Positions 47,425 through 56,320 of a stretch of DNA of 64,000 nucleotides are shown here, piece by piece; the stretch's first letter is position 1; every line of letters begins with the position of its first letter. This stretch comes from an uncultured Myxococcaceae bacterium. GTDB lineage: Bacteria; Myxococcota_A; Polyangia; Polyangiales; Ga0077539. The translations under genes were made by a program, and so were the position numbers. Location: positions 93,570-157,569 of the forward strand of contig CAMFHP010000002.1 in assembly GCA_945952225.1 (NCBI GenBank), in the 5' to 3' direction. The notes beneath the pieces were generated by a model. That model made no database searches, had not been told where the DNA came from, and saw only the letters and a program-made list of their open reading frames with translations.

Positions 47425-49731
47425 TCACTCCAGGTGGGCGGCCACGAGGGCCTCGCGGTGCGCCGCGGGGCGGGCGAGGTGCTGCCACGCGTCGCGGATC
47501 TCGGCGAGCACGCGGGCCACCTCGGGCTCGGCGTGACGCATGGTCTCCTCGCCGTGGGAGAAGTCCCAGGGGAGGAAGGGCACGGGCTCGGCGTTGTAGG
47601 TGATGTCCGCGAGGTGCGCGTCGCGGCTGCCCGCCGAGTGCATGAGGATCAGCGTCGAGCGCACGAGGTCGCTCATGCGCCCGAGGGGGTTGAGCTCGTG
47701 GAGAAAGCGCCCCGCGCGGCCGGGGAAGAGCGGCTGCGGCACGTGGGCCATCGCCGCGGGCGACGACACGATGTTCGAAGCCACCACGAGGTCGGCGCCC
47801 TCGGAGACGAGCACGTCTTCGGGCACGTTGTTGATGATCCCGCCGTCGACGAGGCGCGCGCCGCGGCTGGTCACGGGGCTGAAGATGCCGGGGAACGATC
47901 CGCTCGCGCGCACACCGCGTCCGATGGGGCCGCTCTTGACCGCGCGCTGCGTGCCCGTCGCGACGTCGGTGGCCACGGGAAAGAACGGCACTTCGAGCGT
48001 TTCGAGCGCGAGGTGCCCGAGGTGCCGCTCGACCATCGCGCCGAGCGCCACGGAGCTCACGATGCTCCCGAAGGCCGCGTTGCGGAGCGCGCCCGCGCCG
48101 TGCACCAGCGTCGGGATCGACTGCTCGCCGAGGGCGCACCAGTACGCGCCCACGACCGCGCCGAAGCTGCATCCCGCAACGAGGTCGACGGGCACACCCG
48201 CGCGGGTCATCTCGCGCAGGAGCGTGAGGTGCGCGAAGCCCCACGATCCGCCGCCGCCGAGGGCCACGCCGACGCGTCGGTTGCTCACGGCGCGGGCGAG
48301 GCGCGCGAGGCTGGCGCGCTCGTGCGGGGCGACGCTCGCGAGGCGCAGCGCGCGGCGGCGCGAGAGGGTGTCGAGGTCGAGGCGGAGGCGCACGGTGCCG
48401 CTGTGCATCGTGGGCATCGTGGTGACCTCGCGGCGGGGCTTCGGCGCGCCGAGGAGCACCGCGTGGAGCACGGGCACCTGCGCGAGGGCGTGCGTGGGCA
48501 GCGGCGCCCAGGTGTTGTGCGTGAGGTGCACCACGCGGTCGACGCGGTGCTCGATCGCCGAGAGGAACGCGTCGCCCCGCTCCGCCGCGTCGAGGAGCAC
48601 GTAGTCGAAGTGGCGCGTGGTGCGGTCGAGGAGCTCGCCGAGGCGCGCGGCGGCGGAGGCGTCGTCGGTCACGAGCTCGACGTAGGCGACGTTGCCGTCG
48701 AGGCGCGGCGCGGGCTGCGCGGCGCCGCCGGGGCGGGGAAAGGTCACCACCATCACGTGGTCGTCGTGGTCGGCGGCGAGGGTCTGCGCGAGGAGCGACG
48801 TGACCGCGAACGACGACCCGCGCACGCTCGACAAGATGAGGCGCGTCTCGGCGGGGCGGTGCTGCGCTTCGTCGCGTCCGAGGGCGACCTGCGCGGCCAC
48901 GGCGTCGACGGCGGTGTCGGCGAGGCTGCGCACGCCGCGGCGGTGCGTCTGCGAGACTTCGAGCATCTTGCGGTACGCGTCGTCGCGCACGCGGGCGAGG
49001 CGCGCGGGGCCCCACGCGGTGACCGTCGAGGGCTGCGGCTGTCCCGTGATGAGCGCCACGTCGCCGAACACGTCGCCGGGGTGGAGCGTGTCGACGAGCA
49101 CGGGCGGCGCGTCGCTCCCCTCGGCGCGCACGGTGACCTTGAGCTCGCCGGAGATGACGAAGAAGAAGCCCGGCGCGGCCTCGCCCTGGCGCAGCACGGG
49201 CTCGTCGGCGGCCACGTCGAGCACGTCGGCCACGGTGCAGAGCTCGGCGAGCGTGCGCGGCGAGAAGTGTCGCGCGAGGGCCGAGCGGCGCATCGCGGCG
49301 AGCACCTCGGGTTCGAGGTCGCGCAGGAGGTCGAGGTCGTCGAGCACGGTGCGCAGCGCGGGGATCTCGGCGACGAGCGCGTCGAAGCGGTCGCGCGTGA
49401 GGAGCAGCAATCGCGCGGGGGTGAGCGCGCGGGCGCCGACCACCGAGGGCCCATCGGAGAGGATCGTGCGCTCGCCGAAGAGCGAGCCCGGACCGACCGT
49501 GCGGCTGCTGTTCGACGAGCGCGTGGGGCCGTGGTGCGCGACGCTGACCTCGCCCGACACCACGAGGTAGAGCCCGCGGTCGCGCGGGGCCTCGCCGATG
49601 CGCCAGAGCACGGCCCCGGCGGAGACATCGCGGGGGCTCATCGCGGCGGCCACGCGGTCGCGCTCGGCGGCGGTGAGACGGCGCAGGCTCGGGCACTGCT
49701 CGACGGCCTTCGAGTCGGGGCTTGCGGGCAT
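47425..49731 (-). CDS. Patatin-like phospholipase with two cyclic-nucleotide-binding domains (NTE-like)
   Basis: The 768-residue protein has two cNMP-binding-type domains (about 10-125 and 135-260; G-E-V-S-V, G-S-L-F-G-E-R, later G-E-L-K-V and G-D-V-F-G-D-V-A), a middle linker domain, and a C-terminal patatin domain with oxyanion G-G-G-G-S-W-G, nucleophile G-C-S522-F-G and D629-G-G. The order matches neuropathy target esterase-type lysophospholipases. The second P-loop-like middle part (about 290-455) resembles a degenerate nucleotide-binding Rossmann fold, as known in this group. It would release fatty acids from membrane lipids under nucleotide control, feeding the KASIII/acyltransferase genes. 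TAGCGT lies 4 nt before ATG. Confidence 0.93.
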   Translation of the reverse strand: MPASPDSKAVEQCPSLRRLTAAERDRVAAAMSPRDVSAGAVLWRIGEAPRDRGLYLVVSGEVSVAHHGPTRSSNSSRTVGPGSLFGERTILSDGPSVVGARALTPARLLLLTRDRFDALVAEIPALRTVLDDLDLLRDLEPEVLAAMRRSALARHFSPRTLAELCTVADVLDVAADEPVLRQGEAAPGFFFVISGELKVTVRAEGSDAPPVLVDTLHPGDVFGDVALITGQPQPSTVTAWGPARLARVRDDAYRKMLEVSQTHRRGVRSLADTAVDAVAAQVALGRDEAQHRPAETRLILSSVRGSSFAVTSLLAQTLAADHDDHVMVVTFPRPGGAAQPAPRLDGNVAYVELVTDDASAAARLGELLDRTTRHFDYVLLDAAERGDAFLSAIEHRVDRVVHLTHNTWAPLPTHALAQVPVLHAVLLGAPKPRREVTTMPTMHSGTVRLRLDLDTLSRRRALRLASVAPHERASLARLARAVSNRRVGVALGGGGSWGFAHLTLLREMTRAGVPVDLVAGCSFGAVVGAYWCALGEQSIPTLVHGAGALRNAAFGSIVSSVALGAMVERHLGHLALETLEVPFFPVATDVATGTQRAVKSGPIGRGVRASGSFPGIFSPVTSRGARLVDGGIINNVPEDVLVSEGADLVVASNIVSSPAAMAHVPQPLFPGRAGRFLHELNPLGRMSDLVRSTLILMHSAGSRDAHLADITYNAEPVPFLPWDFSHGEETMRHAEPEVARVLAEIRDAWQHLARPAAHREALVAAHLE

Positions 49732-49735
49732 CGGG

Positions 49736-49741
49736 ACGCTA
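49736..49741 (-). promoter_or_regulatory. Putative -10 element (TAGCGT) for the patatin operon
   Basis: On the minus strand TAGCGT ends 4 nt before ATG 49731, leaving no room for a ribosome-binding site. Confidence 0.45.
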
Positions 49742-49848
49742 TCCTCGGCGGGGAACGCACCACGCCGTCACACGCCGCGTCAAGCGTCGGTCGTTCGCGC
49801 AGAATTGCGCACGGCGCGGGCGCCGGTGGTAGACGCCCACGAGCCCGA

Positions 49849-50781
49849 ATGAACCCCGATGCCGCCACCGCGGCGCGGCCCCGCGCGAACCGTTCGATCC
49901 GCGCGGAGACCCCGTCGACCCCGCCCGCCGCCGACGCGCCCGACACGTCGGTCGAGCGACCGAGCGCGCCCGTCACCGGTCCCCGCCGCAAGGCCCGTGG
50001 GCCGGGCGTTCGCGCGAGGCTCTCTGTTGTGGCCGCGAAGGCGCGCGCGGCGCTCCCGGTGCTCTACGCCGCCGCGGCGCTCGCGCTCATGGGCGTGGCG
50101 GGCCGCGAGGGGCAGCGATGGCTCGTGACCACCGACCACTTCGCCGCGCGCGATGTCGTGGTGCACGGCGCCCGTCGCACGGAGCAGTCGGAGATCCTTC
50201 GCGCGGCGCACATCGACGACACGCGCAACGTGCTCTCGATCGACTGCGAGGCCGCGGCGCGGTCCATCGAGCAGCTCCCGTGGGTGCAGCGCGCGCGGGT
50301 GTCGCGGAGGCTCCCGGGCCATGTCGAAGTGACCGTCGAGGAGCGCACCGCGGTGGCCCTCGTGGCCGCGGGACCGCTCTACCTCGCGGGCGGCGACGGC
50401 ACGCTCTTCAAGCGCGCCACGCCGAGCGATCCCGAGGACCTTCCGGTGATCACGGGCATCGCGCGCGAGGCCTTCGAACACGACGCGCCGAGCGCCCGCG
50501 AGGCCGTGCGCGACGCGCTCGCGCTGCTGAGTGACGTCGAAGCGAGCGCCGTGGGTGCGCCCCTTCGCGTCGACGAGGTGCACCGCGAGGCCACGGGAGA
50601 CCTCTCGCTCGTGGTCGACGGCGCGCAGGTGTGGCTCGGACGCGGGCCGTATCGGGCGAAGCTCACGCGCCTGCGGGTGGTGCTCCGCGAGCTCGATCGC
50701 CGCGCGCTCCACGCGGGGGAGATCCACCTGGAGAGCGACCGTCACCCCGAGCGCGTGACCGTGCGCCTCGCGTCGCGCTGA
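49849..50781 (+). CDS. ftsQ: Cell division protein FtsQ/DivIB
   Basis: The frame is open for kilobases upstream under the patatin gene, so I choose ATG 49849 (310 residues). A ~60-residue basic Pro-rich cytoplasmic tail precedes one membrane helix (about 68-84, V-L-Y-A-A-A-A-L-A-L-M-G-V-A). A POTRA domain follows (F-A-A-R-D-V-V-V-H-G-A, I-L-R-A-A-H-I, L-P-W-V-Q-R-A-R-V-S-R-R-L-P-G), then the FtsQ beta domain (A-V-A-L-V-A-A-G-P-L-Y-L, D-G-T-L-F, L-P-V-I-T-G). It links early and late division proteins in the inner membrane. The usual murC/ddl/ftsA/ftsZ neighbours are absent, so the gene stands apart from a dcw cluster here. Confidence 0.9.
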   Translation: MNPDAATAARPRANRSIRAETPSTPPAADAPDTSVERPSAPVTGPRRKARGPGVRARLSVVAAKARAALPVLYAAAALALMGVAGREGQRWLVTTDHFAARDVVVHGARRTEQSEILRAAHIDDTRNVLSIDCEAAARSIEQLPWVQRARVSRRLPGHVEVTVEERTAVALVAAGPLYLAGGDGTLFKRATPSDPEDLPVITGIAREAFEHDAPSAREAVRDALALLSDVEASAVGAPLRVDEVHREATGDLSLVVDGAQVWLGRGPYRAKLTRLRVVLRELDRRALHAGEIHLESDRHPERVTVRLASR

Positions 50782-50897
50782 ACGCTGCGCGTAGCCACCG
50801 CGCGCGCTGCGGTGGTATGCGTTCCGCGCGGCGGATGTGGTGCGCGGGCTTCAGTGGCCTTTGCCTGCCCGATGGGCGCCGCGGAGGCGATGACCGG

Positions 50898-51950
50898 GTG
50901 AACGCACGCATCGAGGCCCTGATCCAGAAGGTCGAGCGCGCGCTGTGGCTCCAGCCGACGGCGGAGGATCACACCGCGACGATCGAGGCCCTCGGCGCAG
51001 ACTTCGGTCGCGCGCTCGCGAAGATCGACCCGGAGATTCCCGTGCCGCGCGTGACGATCACCCGCTGCGCCGAGGAGCTCTGCGCGGGCTTTCTCGGCGC
51101 GTGGGCGGGCGCGTCGTCGCAGCGCAACGTGTGGCGCTTTCAGGAGTCGCTCCGTCGCGCGAGCGCGTCCCGCTGGCTGGAGAGCGACGACGAGGTGCGC
51201 ACCTCGCAGGAGCAGCTCGACGCGGCGCTGACCGACTCGCTCGCGCGCTCGATCCCCGTGTGCGAGGCCTCGCCCGTGAAGGATCCCCCCTTCATGCGCC
51301 TCGCGCGCGCCGAGCTCGCGTGGCTGGCCCGCGACGACGACGAGCCCTCGCCCTGGGGACCGCTGGTGGATCTCTGGGCCCTCGGCGCGTGGCCCGTGTG
51401 GCTGCCCGCGGGTGAGCTTCGGGTGTACCTCCCGATGGCGCACGGCGGCGAGGTCGACTGGGTGCCCGACTCGCCCACGCCGCGGGAGCTCCCGGCCGTC
51501 GCGGGCGAGATGCTCACGGCGTTCAGCATCGAGTGGGCAGACTGGACGTTTCGTCAGAAGGACGCGCTGCTCACGATCCCGCGCTACCGCGTGGCGGCCG
51601 CGGGCGGCGACCTGCTCGCGGTGTTCGACCCGGCGTGGATCCACCCCCATGTGTTTCCCCTCACGGGCGACGAGGTGATCGTGGGGCGCATCGCGGGCAA
51701 CCAGATCGTGCTGCCGCGCGGCAGTGTGTCGAAGCGCCACGCGGCGCTGCTGCGCTCCGATGGTCGTTGGTTCGTGGCCGACCTCCAGAGCTCGGGCGGC
51801 ACCGCGGTGAACCGTCGGCGCATCGCGGGCGAGCCCGTGCTGCTCGAACCCGGTGATCGCATCCAGCTCGCGGGCCTCACGCTGCGGGTGCTCCAGCCCG
51901 GCGAGGTCGCCGTCGTCGCGGGACCGCTCATGGATCAGTCCGCGGGCTGA
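50898..51950 (+). CDS. FHA-domain protein
   Basis: GTG 50898, preceded by GGAGG with 10-nt spacing, gives 350 residues; an upstream in-frame ATG (50819) lacks a ribosome site. The N-terminal ~240 residues are helical and not recognised, with several Trp and A-W-L-A-R-D-D-D. The FHA domain lies at about 255-325: V-I-V-G-R-I-A-G-N-Q, S-V-S-K-R-H-A, and D-L-Q-S-S-G-G-T-A-V-N. FHA domains bind phospho-Thr, so this protein may read signals from the kinases of this genome. It is cytoplasmic. Confidence 0.88.
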   Translation: MNARIEALIQKVERALWLQPTAEDHTATIEALGADFGRALAKIDPEIPVPRVTITRCAEELCAGFLGAWAGASSQRNVWRFQESLRRASASRWLESDDEVRTSQEQLDAALTDSLARSIPVCEASPVKDPPFMRLARAELAWLARDDDEPSPWGPLVDLWALGAWPVWLPAGELRVYLPMAHGGEVDWVPDSPTPRELPAVAGEMLTAFSIEWADWTFRQKDALLTIPRYRVAAAGGDLLAVFDPAWIHPHVFPLTGDEVIVGRIAGNQIVLPRGSVSKRHAALLRSDGRWFVADLQSSGGTAVNRRRIAGEPVLLEPGDRIQLAGLTLRVLQPGEVAVVAGPLMDQSAG

Positions 51951-52020
51951 GCCCCACGCGAGGTTGGCCTCCGCGCGGAATGTGTGACCGCGCGGCCCGC
52001 GCCGTGCGAGGTGTCGCGCG

Positions 52021-52359
52021 ATGAGCGACACGACCAAGGCCTTCGCGCTGCTGCTCTGTTCGAACCTCTTCATGACGGTGGCCTGGTACGGGCACCTGAA
52101 GTTCCGCTCGCTGCCGCTCTGGATCGCCATCGCGACGAGCTGGGGCATCGCGCTCTTCGAGTACGTGCTCCAGGTGCCCGCGAACCGCATCGGGCACCGC
52201 GTGCTCTCGGCCTACCAGCTCAAGATCATGCAGGAGGCGATCACCCTCTCGGTGTTCGTGGTGTTCTCGTGGCTGTGGCTCGGCGAGAAGCTCACGCCGC
52301 GCTACGCGGTCTCGTTCGCGCTCCTCTTCGCCGCCGTGGCCGTGGCCTTCAAGAAGTGA
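52021..52359 (+). CDS. DUF486/DMT-family small membrane protein
   Basis: The 112-residue protein has four hydrophobic helices and the DUF486 start (L-L-C-S-N-L-F-M-T-V-A-W-Y-G-H-L-K). GAGGTG lies 7 nt before ATG. Members of this drug/metabolite-transporter group are inner-membrane proteins of unknown substrate. Confidence 0.9.
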   Translation: MSDTTKAFALLLCSNLFMTVAWYGHLKFRSLPLWIAIATSWGIALFEYVLQVPANRIGHRVLSAYQLKIMQEAITLSVFVVFSWLWLGEKLTPRYAVSFALLFAAVAVAFKK

Positions 52360-52390
52360 CGGCGCTTGCGCCGCGAGGCTCGCGTGCGCC

Positions 52391-55366
52391 ATGTTCCGCC
52401 GCACCCTTCCGGTGGCCGAACGCGACCCGCGAGATGTGTTCCTCGAAGTAGCGCCCGCGTCGTTGCCGGCGCCGCCCGCGGAGGCGCGTGCGCAGGGCCC
52501 CGCGTACCTCGAACCCGCCGCGCCCGACGACCTCGCGCCCGCCGACGAGTCCGCCGAGGGAACCTCCGCGCGACGCCGCAAGGTCCGCGCGGCCGACCGT
52601 GCGCCCTCCGCCGCCGATGCCGCCTCGCTCGCGATCGTGACGGCGCTCCAGACCGACCGTCCGCTCATGCTCGCGCTCTGGCCCGACGTGCCCGCGGTCG
52701 AACTCCTGCGCGCGCCGCCGCCCGACGAGGCCTTCGCCGCCCGCTGCGATTTCGCGCGCCGCGCCCTCGACGCCGTGGGCCGTCGCGATGCCGAATCCCG
52801 CGCCCGCGCCGAGGTGGCACAGCGCGCGTTGCAGCGTCACCTCGACGCCCTCGCGAGCACCGGCGCATCGCCCCGTGACGCCGCCCTCGCGGCCCTGCGA
52901 CGCGCCCAGGTGGCCGACCTCTACGAGGCCATGCGCGACCTCGCGGGACCGTCGAAATCGCTCTACGCCGCCGACGTGCAGAAGCTCGTCGCCGCGGCCG
53001 AGGCCCGGGGCATCGACGGCGCCGCCGCGCGCAACCTCGCCCGCGAGCGCGGCTACGAGCTCCACGAAGAGACCGTGCGCACGTGGACGGCGCTCGACCA
53101 GCTCCCCGGCGCGCCCTCGACGATGGACGCGGTCGCCCTCGCGCTGTTGCAGCACCCCGCGCAGGGCGCCGAGGCCGTGCGCAGCGGGGCCGTGCTCGCG
53201 TGGCTCCGCGCGAACAACGCCTCCGCCGATCACCAGCAGCGCGCCCGCGATGCCCGCATGCTCGCCGAGCGCGGCGCGTCGGGATCGCTCGCGGTGCACT
53301 CGCAGGCGTGGGCCTTCGGACGCAAAGACCTCGCGCTCGGTCCCGCCACGCTCCGCGCGCCCGGCGACATCGCGCCCGCCGTGCGAAACGGCACGCTCTC
53401 CCTCGACGACCTCGCCCGCAGCGCGCGCGATGGCACCCTCGCGGCGTGGCTCCGCATGCAGGGGTGGATCCCCGCGGCAGGGGCCGCAGACCTCGTGGCC
53501 CGCGGCGAGCCCATGGGCCTCAAGCGCCTCGCGTGGTCGCTCGGAGAGGCCCTCGTGGTGGGCGATCAGGGCGTGGGCGATCCGGCATCGCTGGCGCGTG
53601 TGGTGGTCGCGCGGCCCGAGCTTCGCGACGCGCTCACGGCGCTCTACACCTCGGGCGACCTGCTCGCGTGGCTCGAATCGTTGCCCCCGGTGCTGCGCGA
53701 CGAGCACTGGACCGAGCGGCTCCGTCGCGCGCATTCCGACACCGCGCGGGGCCTCGACACGCTGCCGCTGTGGATGGGCGTGTGGCAGCACGCGCGCAGC
53801 GGCGCGCTCCCCGTGAACGACCGCACGGGCGGTGTGACGTCGATCACGTCGGTGTCGCAGCTCCGTGTGACCGCGCAGGTCGCCGAGCTGTGGGACGGGC
53901 TCAAGCGCGCGCACCGCACGGGCGAGCTCCTTGCGTGGCTCTCGGTGATGGCGCCGGAGATCGAGCTCGCGCGGATGCCGCGTCCGCCGCGTGACGACGA
54001 CGGCGAGCTCAACGCGCTCCTGTGGTCCCTGGGCCATCAGGGGCTCGTGCTCGAATGGGGCGCGAGCGATCTGCCCGTGACCTCGCTCGCCGACCTCGTG
54101 CGGGCCTACCAGCGCGCGTGGCAACAGCTCGAAGCGCAGGTCGCGCGCGGCTACGTCTTCGACTGGATCGAGCGCTTTCACGGCGCCTCCACGGTGCTCG
54201 CGCCCGCCGAGGGGGCCGCGGTGGTGCGCGTGCGCGACGTGGTCGCGTGGCTGCGCGTCGAGTCGGGGAGGCTCCCGGCGGGACACCTCGCGCTCAAGCT
54301 CGCGCTGCTGTGCGGGCTGCGGGTGATCCCCGTCGATGCGTGCAGTCCCGGTGATGCGGCGACGGTGCGGGGCTACGCGGGCGTGAGCGGTCGTCCGCCG
54401 GGCACGCGCGCGGCGTGGGAGCCGCTGCGTGACCTCGCGGCGTCGGGGGCGGCGGTGCTGTGGCTCGCGCTCGGAGAGTCGGTGCGCCCGCAGCTCGCGC
54501 GCTCGATGCTCCAGAGCGCGTTCCTCATGGCCGGCGGTGGAATGCCCGCGCAGGAGTACGTCACGCAGGTGATCGTCGCGCTCGGTCGCACCTTCGGCGA
54601 CCCCGTGCCGACGCCCGCGCTTGCCCGCGAGCTCGCACCCGCGGAGGCCACGGCCACGGCCTCGCTCGGTCTCCGCGAGACACGGCCTCCCACGGCGCCC
54701 GCGAAGCCTACGAGCGTGGTGGGGCTCGTGCTTCGCGCGGCCTTCGTCGCCGCCCTCGCCGTGGTGGGCTGGAACGTGTGGACCACGCTGCACCCCGAGG
54801 AGCCGCCGCAGCCCGTGGCGCCGCCCGCGTCGGAGGTCTGGGTGCAGCTCCGCGTACGCATCGAGGCCGACCGCACGCAGTCGGGACGCCCCTGGGATCA
54901 CGACCAGAGCGCCCCCGAACTCCGCGCGACGCTGCACCCCCGCGACGAGCGCTTCGAAGTGGGACCGTGCGACAACGCGCGCGTCTGCGAGGGCACGGTG
55001 AACGCCGCGCGGCTCGTGCCCGGCGTGGTGTTCCGCGTGTCGCTCGACGAGCTCGATTGGGCCATTCCCCGCCGCGTGGGGGCCGCGTGGTTCGTGTGGC
55101 GCGGCGGACGCGAAGAGACCCTCCGCGCGCGCCTCGGCGCCGCCGAGGTCACCGTGACCGTGAAGCGCCTCACGTTTCAACCCGCGCCCGTCGCCCCCGA
55201 GCGCCCCGTCGTGACCCCCGACGCGGGCACGCGCCCTCGCACCGCCATCGACGCGGGCACGCGCCCTCGCACGAACCGCCGCTCGACCGCACGGCCTCGC
55301 AACGCCGACCCCGCGCTGCCGCCCTCGCCGGGCCCGATGGCGCCCGTGGGCGATCCCTTTCAGTGA
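52391..55366 (+). CDS. Large unknown protein with repeated G-x-L-x-x-W-L modules and one membrane helix
   Basis: This 991-residue protein is not a family I can name. A short helical segment at about 165-215 (L-Y-A-A-D-V-Q-K-L-V-A-A-A) is followed by modules centred on [DE]-[LV]-[LV]-A-W-L or similar near residues 267, 348, 422, 513, 587, 616 and 687, for example G-D-L-L-A-W-L-E and G-E-L-L-A-W-L-S, spaced about 30-90 residues. A transmembrane helix lies near 780-800 (V-G-L-V-L-R-A-A-F-V-A-A-L-A-V-V). The outer ~190 residues are beta-like and end in repeats of D-A-G-T-R-P-R-T. A cytoplasmic repeat scaffold signalling to a periplasmic domain, or the reverse, is inferred. Confidence 0.8.
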   Translation: MFRRTLPVAERDPRDVFLEVAPASLPAPPAEARAQGPAYLEPAAPDDLAPADESAEGTSARRRKVRAADRAPSAADAASLAIVTALQTDRPLMLALWPDVPAVELLRAPPPDEAFAARCDFARRALDAVGRRDAESRARAEVAQRALQRHLDALASTGASPRDAALAALRRAQVADLYEAMRDLAGPSKSLYAADVQKLVAAAEARGIDGAAARNLARERGYELHEETVRTWTALDQLPGAPSTMDAVALALLQHPAQGAEAVRSGAVLAWLRANNASADHQQRARDARMLAERGASGSLAVHSQAWAFGRKDLALGPATLRAPGDIAPAVRNGTLSLDDLARSARDGTLAAWLRMQGWIPAAGAADLVARGEPMGLKRLAWSLGEALVVGDQGVGDPASLARVVVARPELRDALTALYTSGDLLAWLESLPPVLRDEHWTERLRRAHSDTARGLDTLPLWMGVWQHARSGALPVNDRTGGVTSITSVSQLRVTAQVAELWDGLKRAHRTGELLAWLSVMAPEIELARMPRPPRDDDGELNALLWSLGHQGLVLEWGASDLPVTSLADLVRAYQRAWQQLEAQVARGYVFDWIERFHGASTVLAPAEGAAVVRVRDVVAWLRVESGRLPAGHLALKLALLCGLRVIPVDACSPGDAATVRGYAGVSGRPPGTRAAWEPLRDLAASGAAVLWLALGESVRPQLARSMLQSAFLMAGGGMPAQEYVTQVIVALGRTFGDPVPTPALARELAPAEATATASLGLRETRPPTAPAKPTSVVGLVLRAAFVAALAVVGWNVWTTLHPEEPPQPVAPPASEVWVQLRVRIEADRTQSGRPWDHDQSAPELRATLHPRDERFEVGPCDNARVCEGTVNAARLVPGVVFRVSLDELDWAIPRRVGAAWFVWRGGREETLRARLGAAEVTVTVKRLTFQPAPVAPERPVVTPDAGTRPRTAIDAGTRPRTNRRSTARPRNADPALPPSPGPMAPVGDPFQ

Positions 55367-55408
55367 ACGCCCGCGGCGCGCGGTGATGTGCGATCGTCGC
55401 GGCCTCCG

Positions 55409-56113
55409 ATGATTCCTCCTCGCGTGAAGGCGATGTTCGACGTGGCGGCGTGCTCGATGCGGGTGTGCGCACCGACGCTCTTCGAATCGCTGACGGGCGC
55501 GGTGCGACGCGACGTGTGCGACGCGCGCATCGCGTGGTGGGCGAGGCGCATGGTCGAAATCGCCGACGCGCGCGTCGAGGTCGTGGGCGCGGAGCATCTC
55601 GCCGGGCCTCCCTCGGTGGTGATGTCGAACCACCAGTCGCACTACGACGTGCCCGTGCTCTACACCGTGCTGCCGGGGAGCGTGCGCATGGTGGCGAAGC
55701 GCGAGCTCTTTCAGATTCCCGTGTTCGGCGGCGCCCTGCGCGCGGCGGATTTTGTGGAGGTCGATCGGGGCAATCGCCCGCAGGCCATCGAGAGCCTGCG
55801 ACGCGCGCGCGCCCTGCTCGCGAGCGGCGTCTCCGTGTGGATCGCACCCGAAGGAACGCGCAGCGTCGACGGGCGTCTCGGGTCCTTCAAGAAGGGCGGC
55901 TTCGTGCTCGCGGAGGAGGCCGGGGTGCCCATCCTGCCCGTGAGCGTCGAGGGAACGATCCGCGTGTTGCCCGCGCACTCCACGGCGCTCCATGGGGGCG
56001 AGACCGTGCGGGTGACGGTGCATCCGCGGGTGCAACGCGGCGACGTCGCCACGCGCGAAGACTGGATCGCCGCCGTGCGAGCGCGCATCGCCTCGGGTCT
56101 CGCGGCGCCCTGA
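55409..56113 (+). CDS. 1-acylglycerol-3-phosphate acyltransferase (PlsC family)
   Basis: ATG 55409 gives 234 residues; the in-frame GTG 55388 adds seven residues without evident purpose. The PlsC motifs are complete: S-N-H-Q-S-H-Y-D (H-x4-D) near 75, A-K-R-E-L-F-Q-I-P-V-F-G near 100, A-P-E-G-T-R near 150, and V-P-I-L-P-V-S-V near 175. It acylates lysophosphatidate or a similar lysolipid at the inner membrane. It differs from the DAGAT-like acyltransferase at 45676, so the window holds two acyltransferase types. Confidence 0.93.
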   Translation: MIPPRVKAMFDVAACSMRVCAPTLFESLTGAVRRDVCDARIAWWARRMVEIADARVEVVGAEHLAGPPSVVMSNHQSHYDVPVLYTVLPGSVRMVAKRELFQIPVFGGALRAADFVEVDRGNRPQAIESLRRARALLASGVSVWIAPEGTRSVDGRLGSFKKGGFVLAEEAGVPILPVSVEGTIRVLPAHSTALHGGETVRVTVHPRVQRGDVATREDWIAAVRARIASGLAAP

Positions 56114-56119
56114 GCGCAT

Positions 56120-56147
56120 CGGCAGGAAAAAAACGCACCGCCTGCCG
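56120..56147 (+). terminator. Hairpin after the PlsC gene
   Basis: CGGCAGG (56120-56126) pairs with CCTGCCG (56141-56147) around an A-rich 14-nt loop, 6 bp after the stop. No U-tract follows, so it is a weak candidate terminator. An 8-bp palindrome GACCGGTC follows at 56153-56160. Confidence 0.35.
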
Positions 56148-56320
56148 GAAAAGACCGGTCTGCGGACATTAAGAAGGTCAACGAGGAGTGCCAGGAACTC
56201 GGACGAGCCTGCGCGGGCGCATGCCCCGCGGGCGTTGTTCGCCAGACGCGGCCTCCCCACCGTCACGCTCCGAACCGCCCGGAGTGCCACGACCTTCAAC
56301 GCCGCCCAGGTGCGCCGCCC

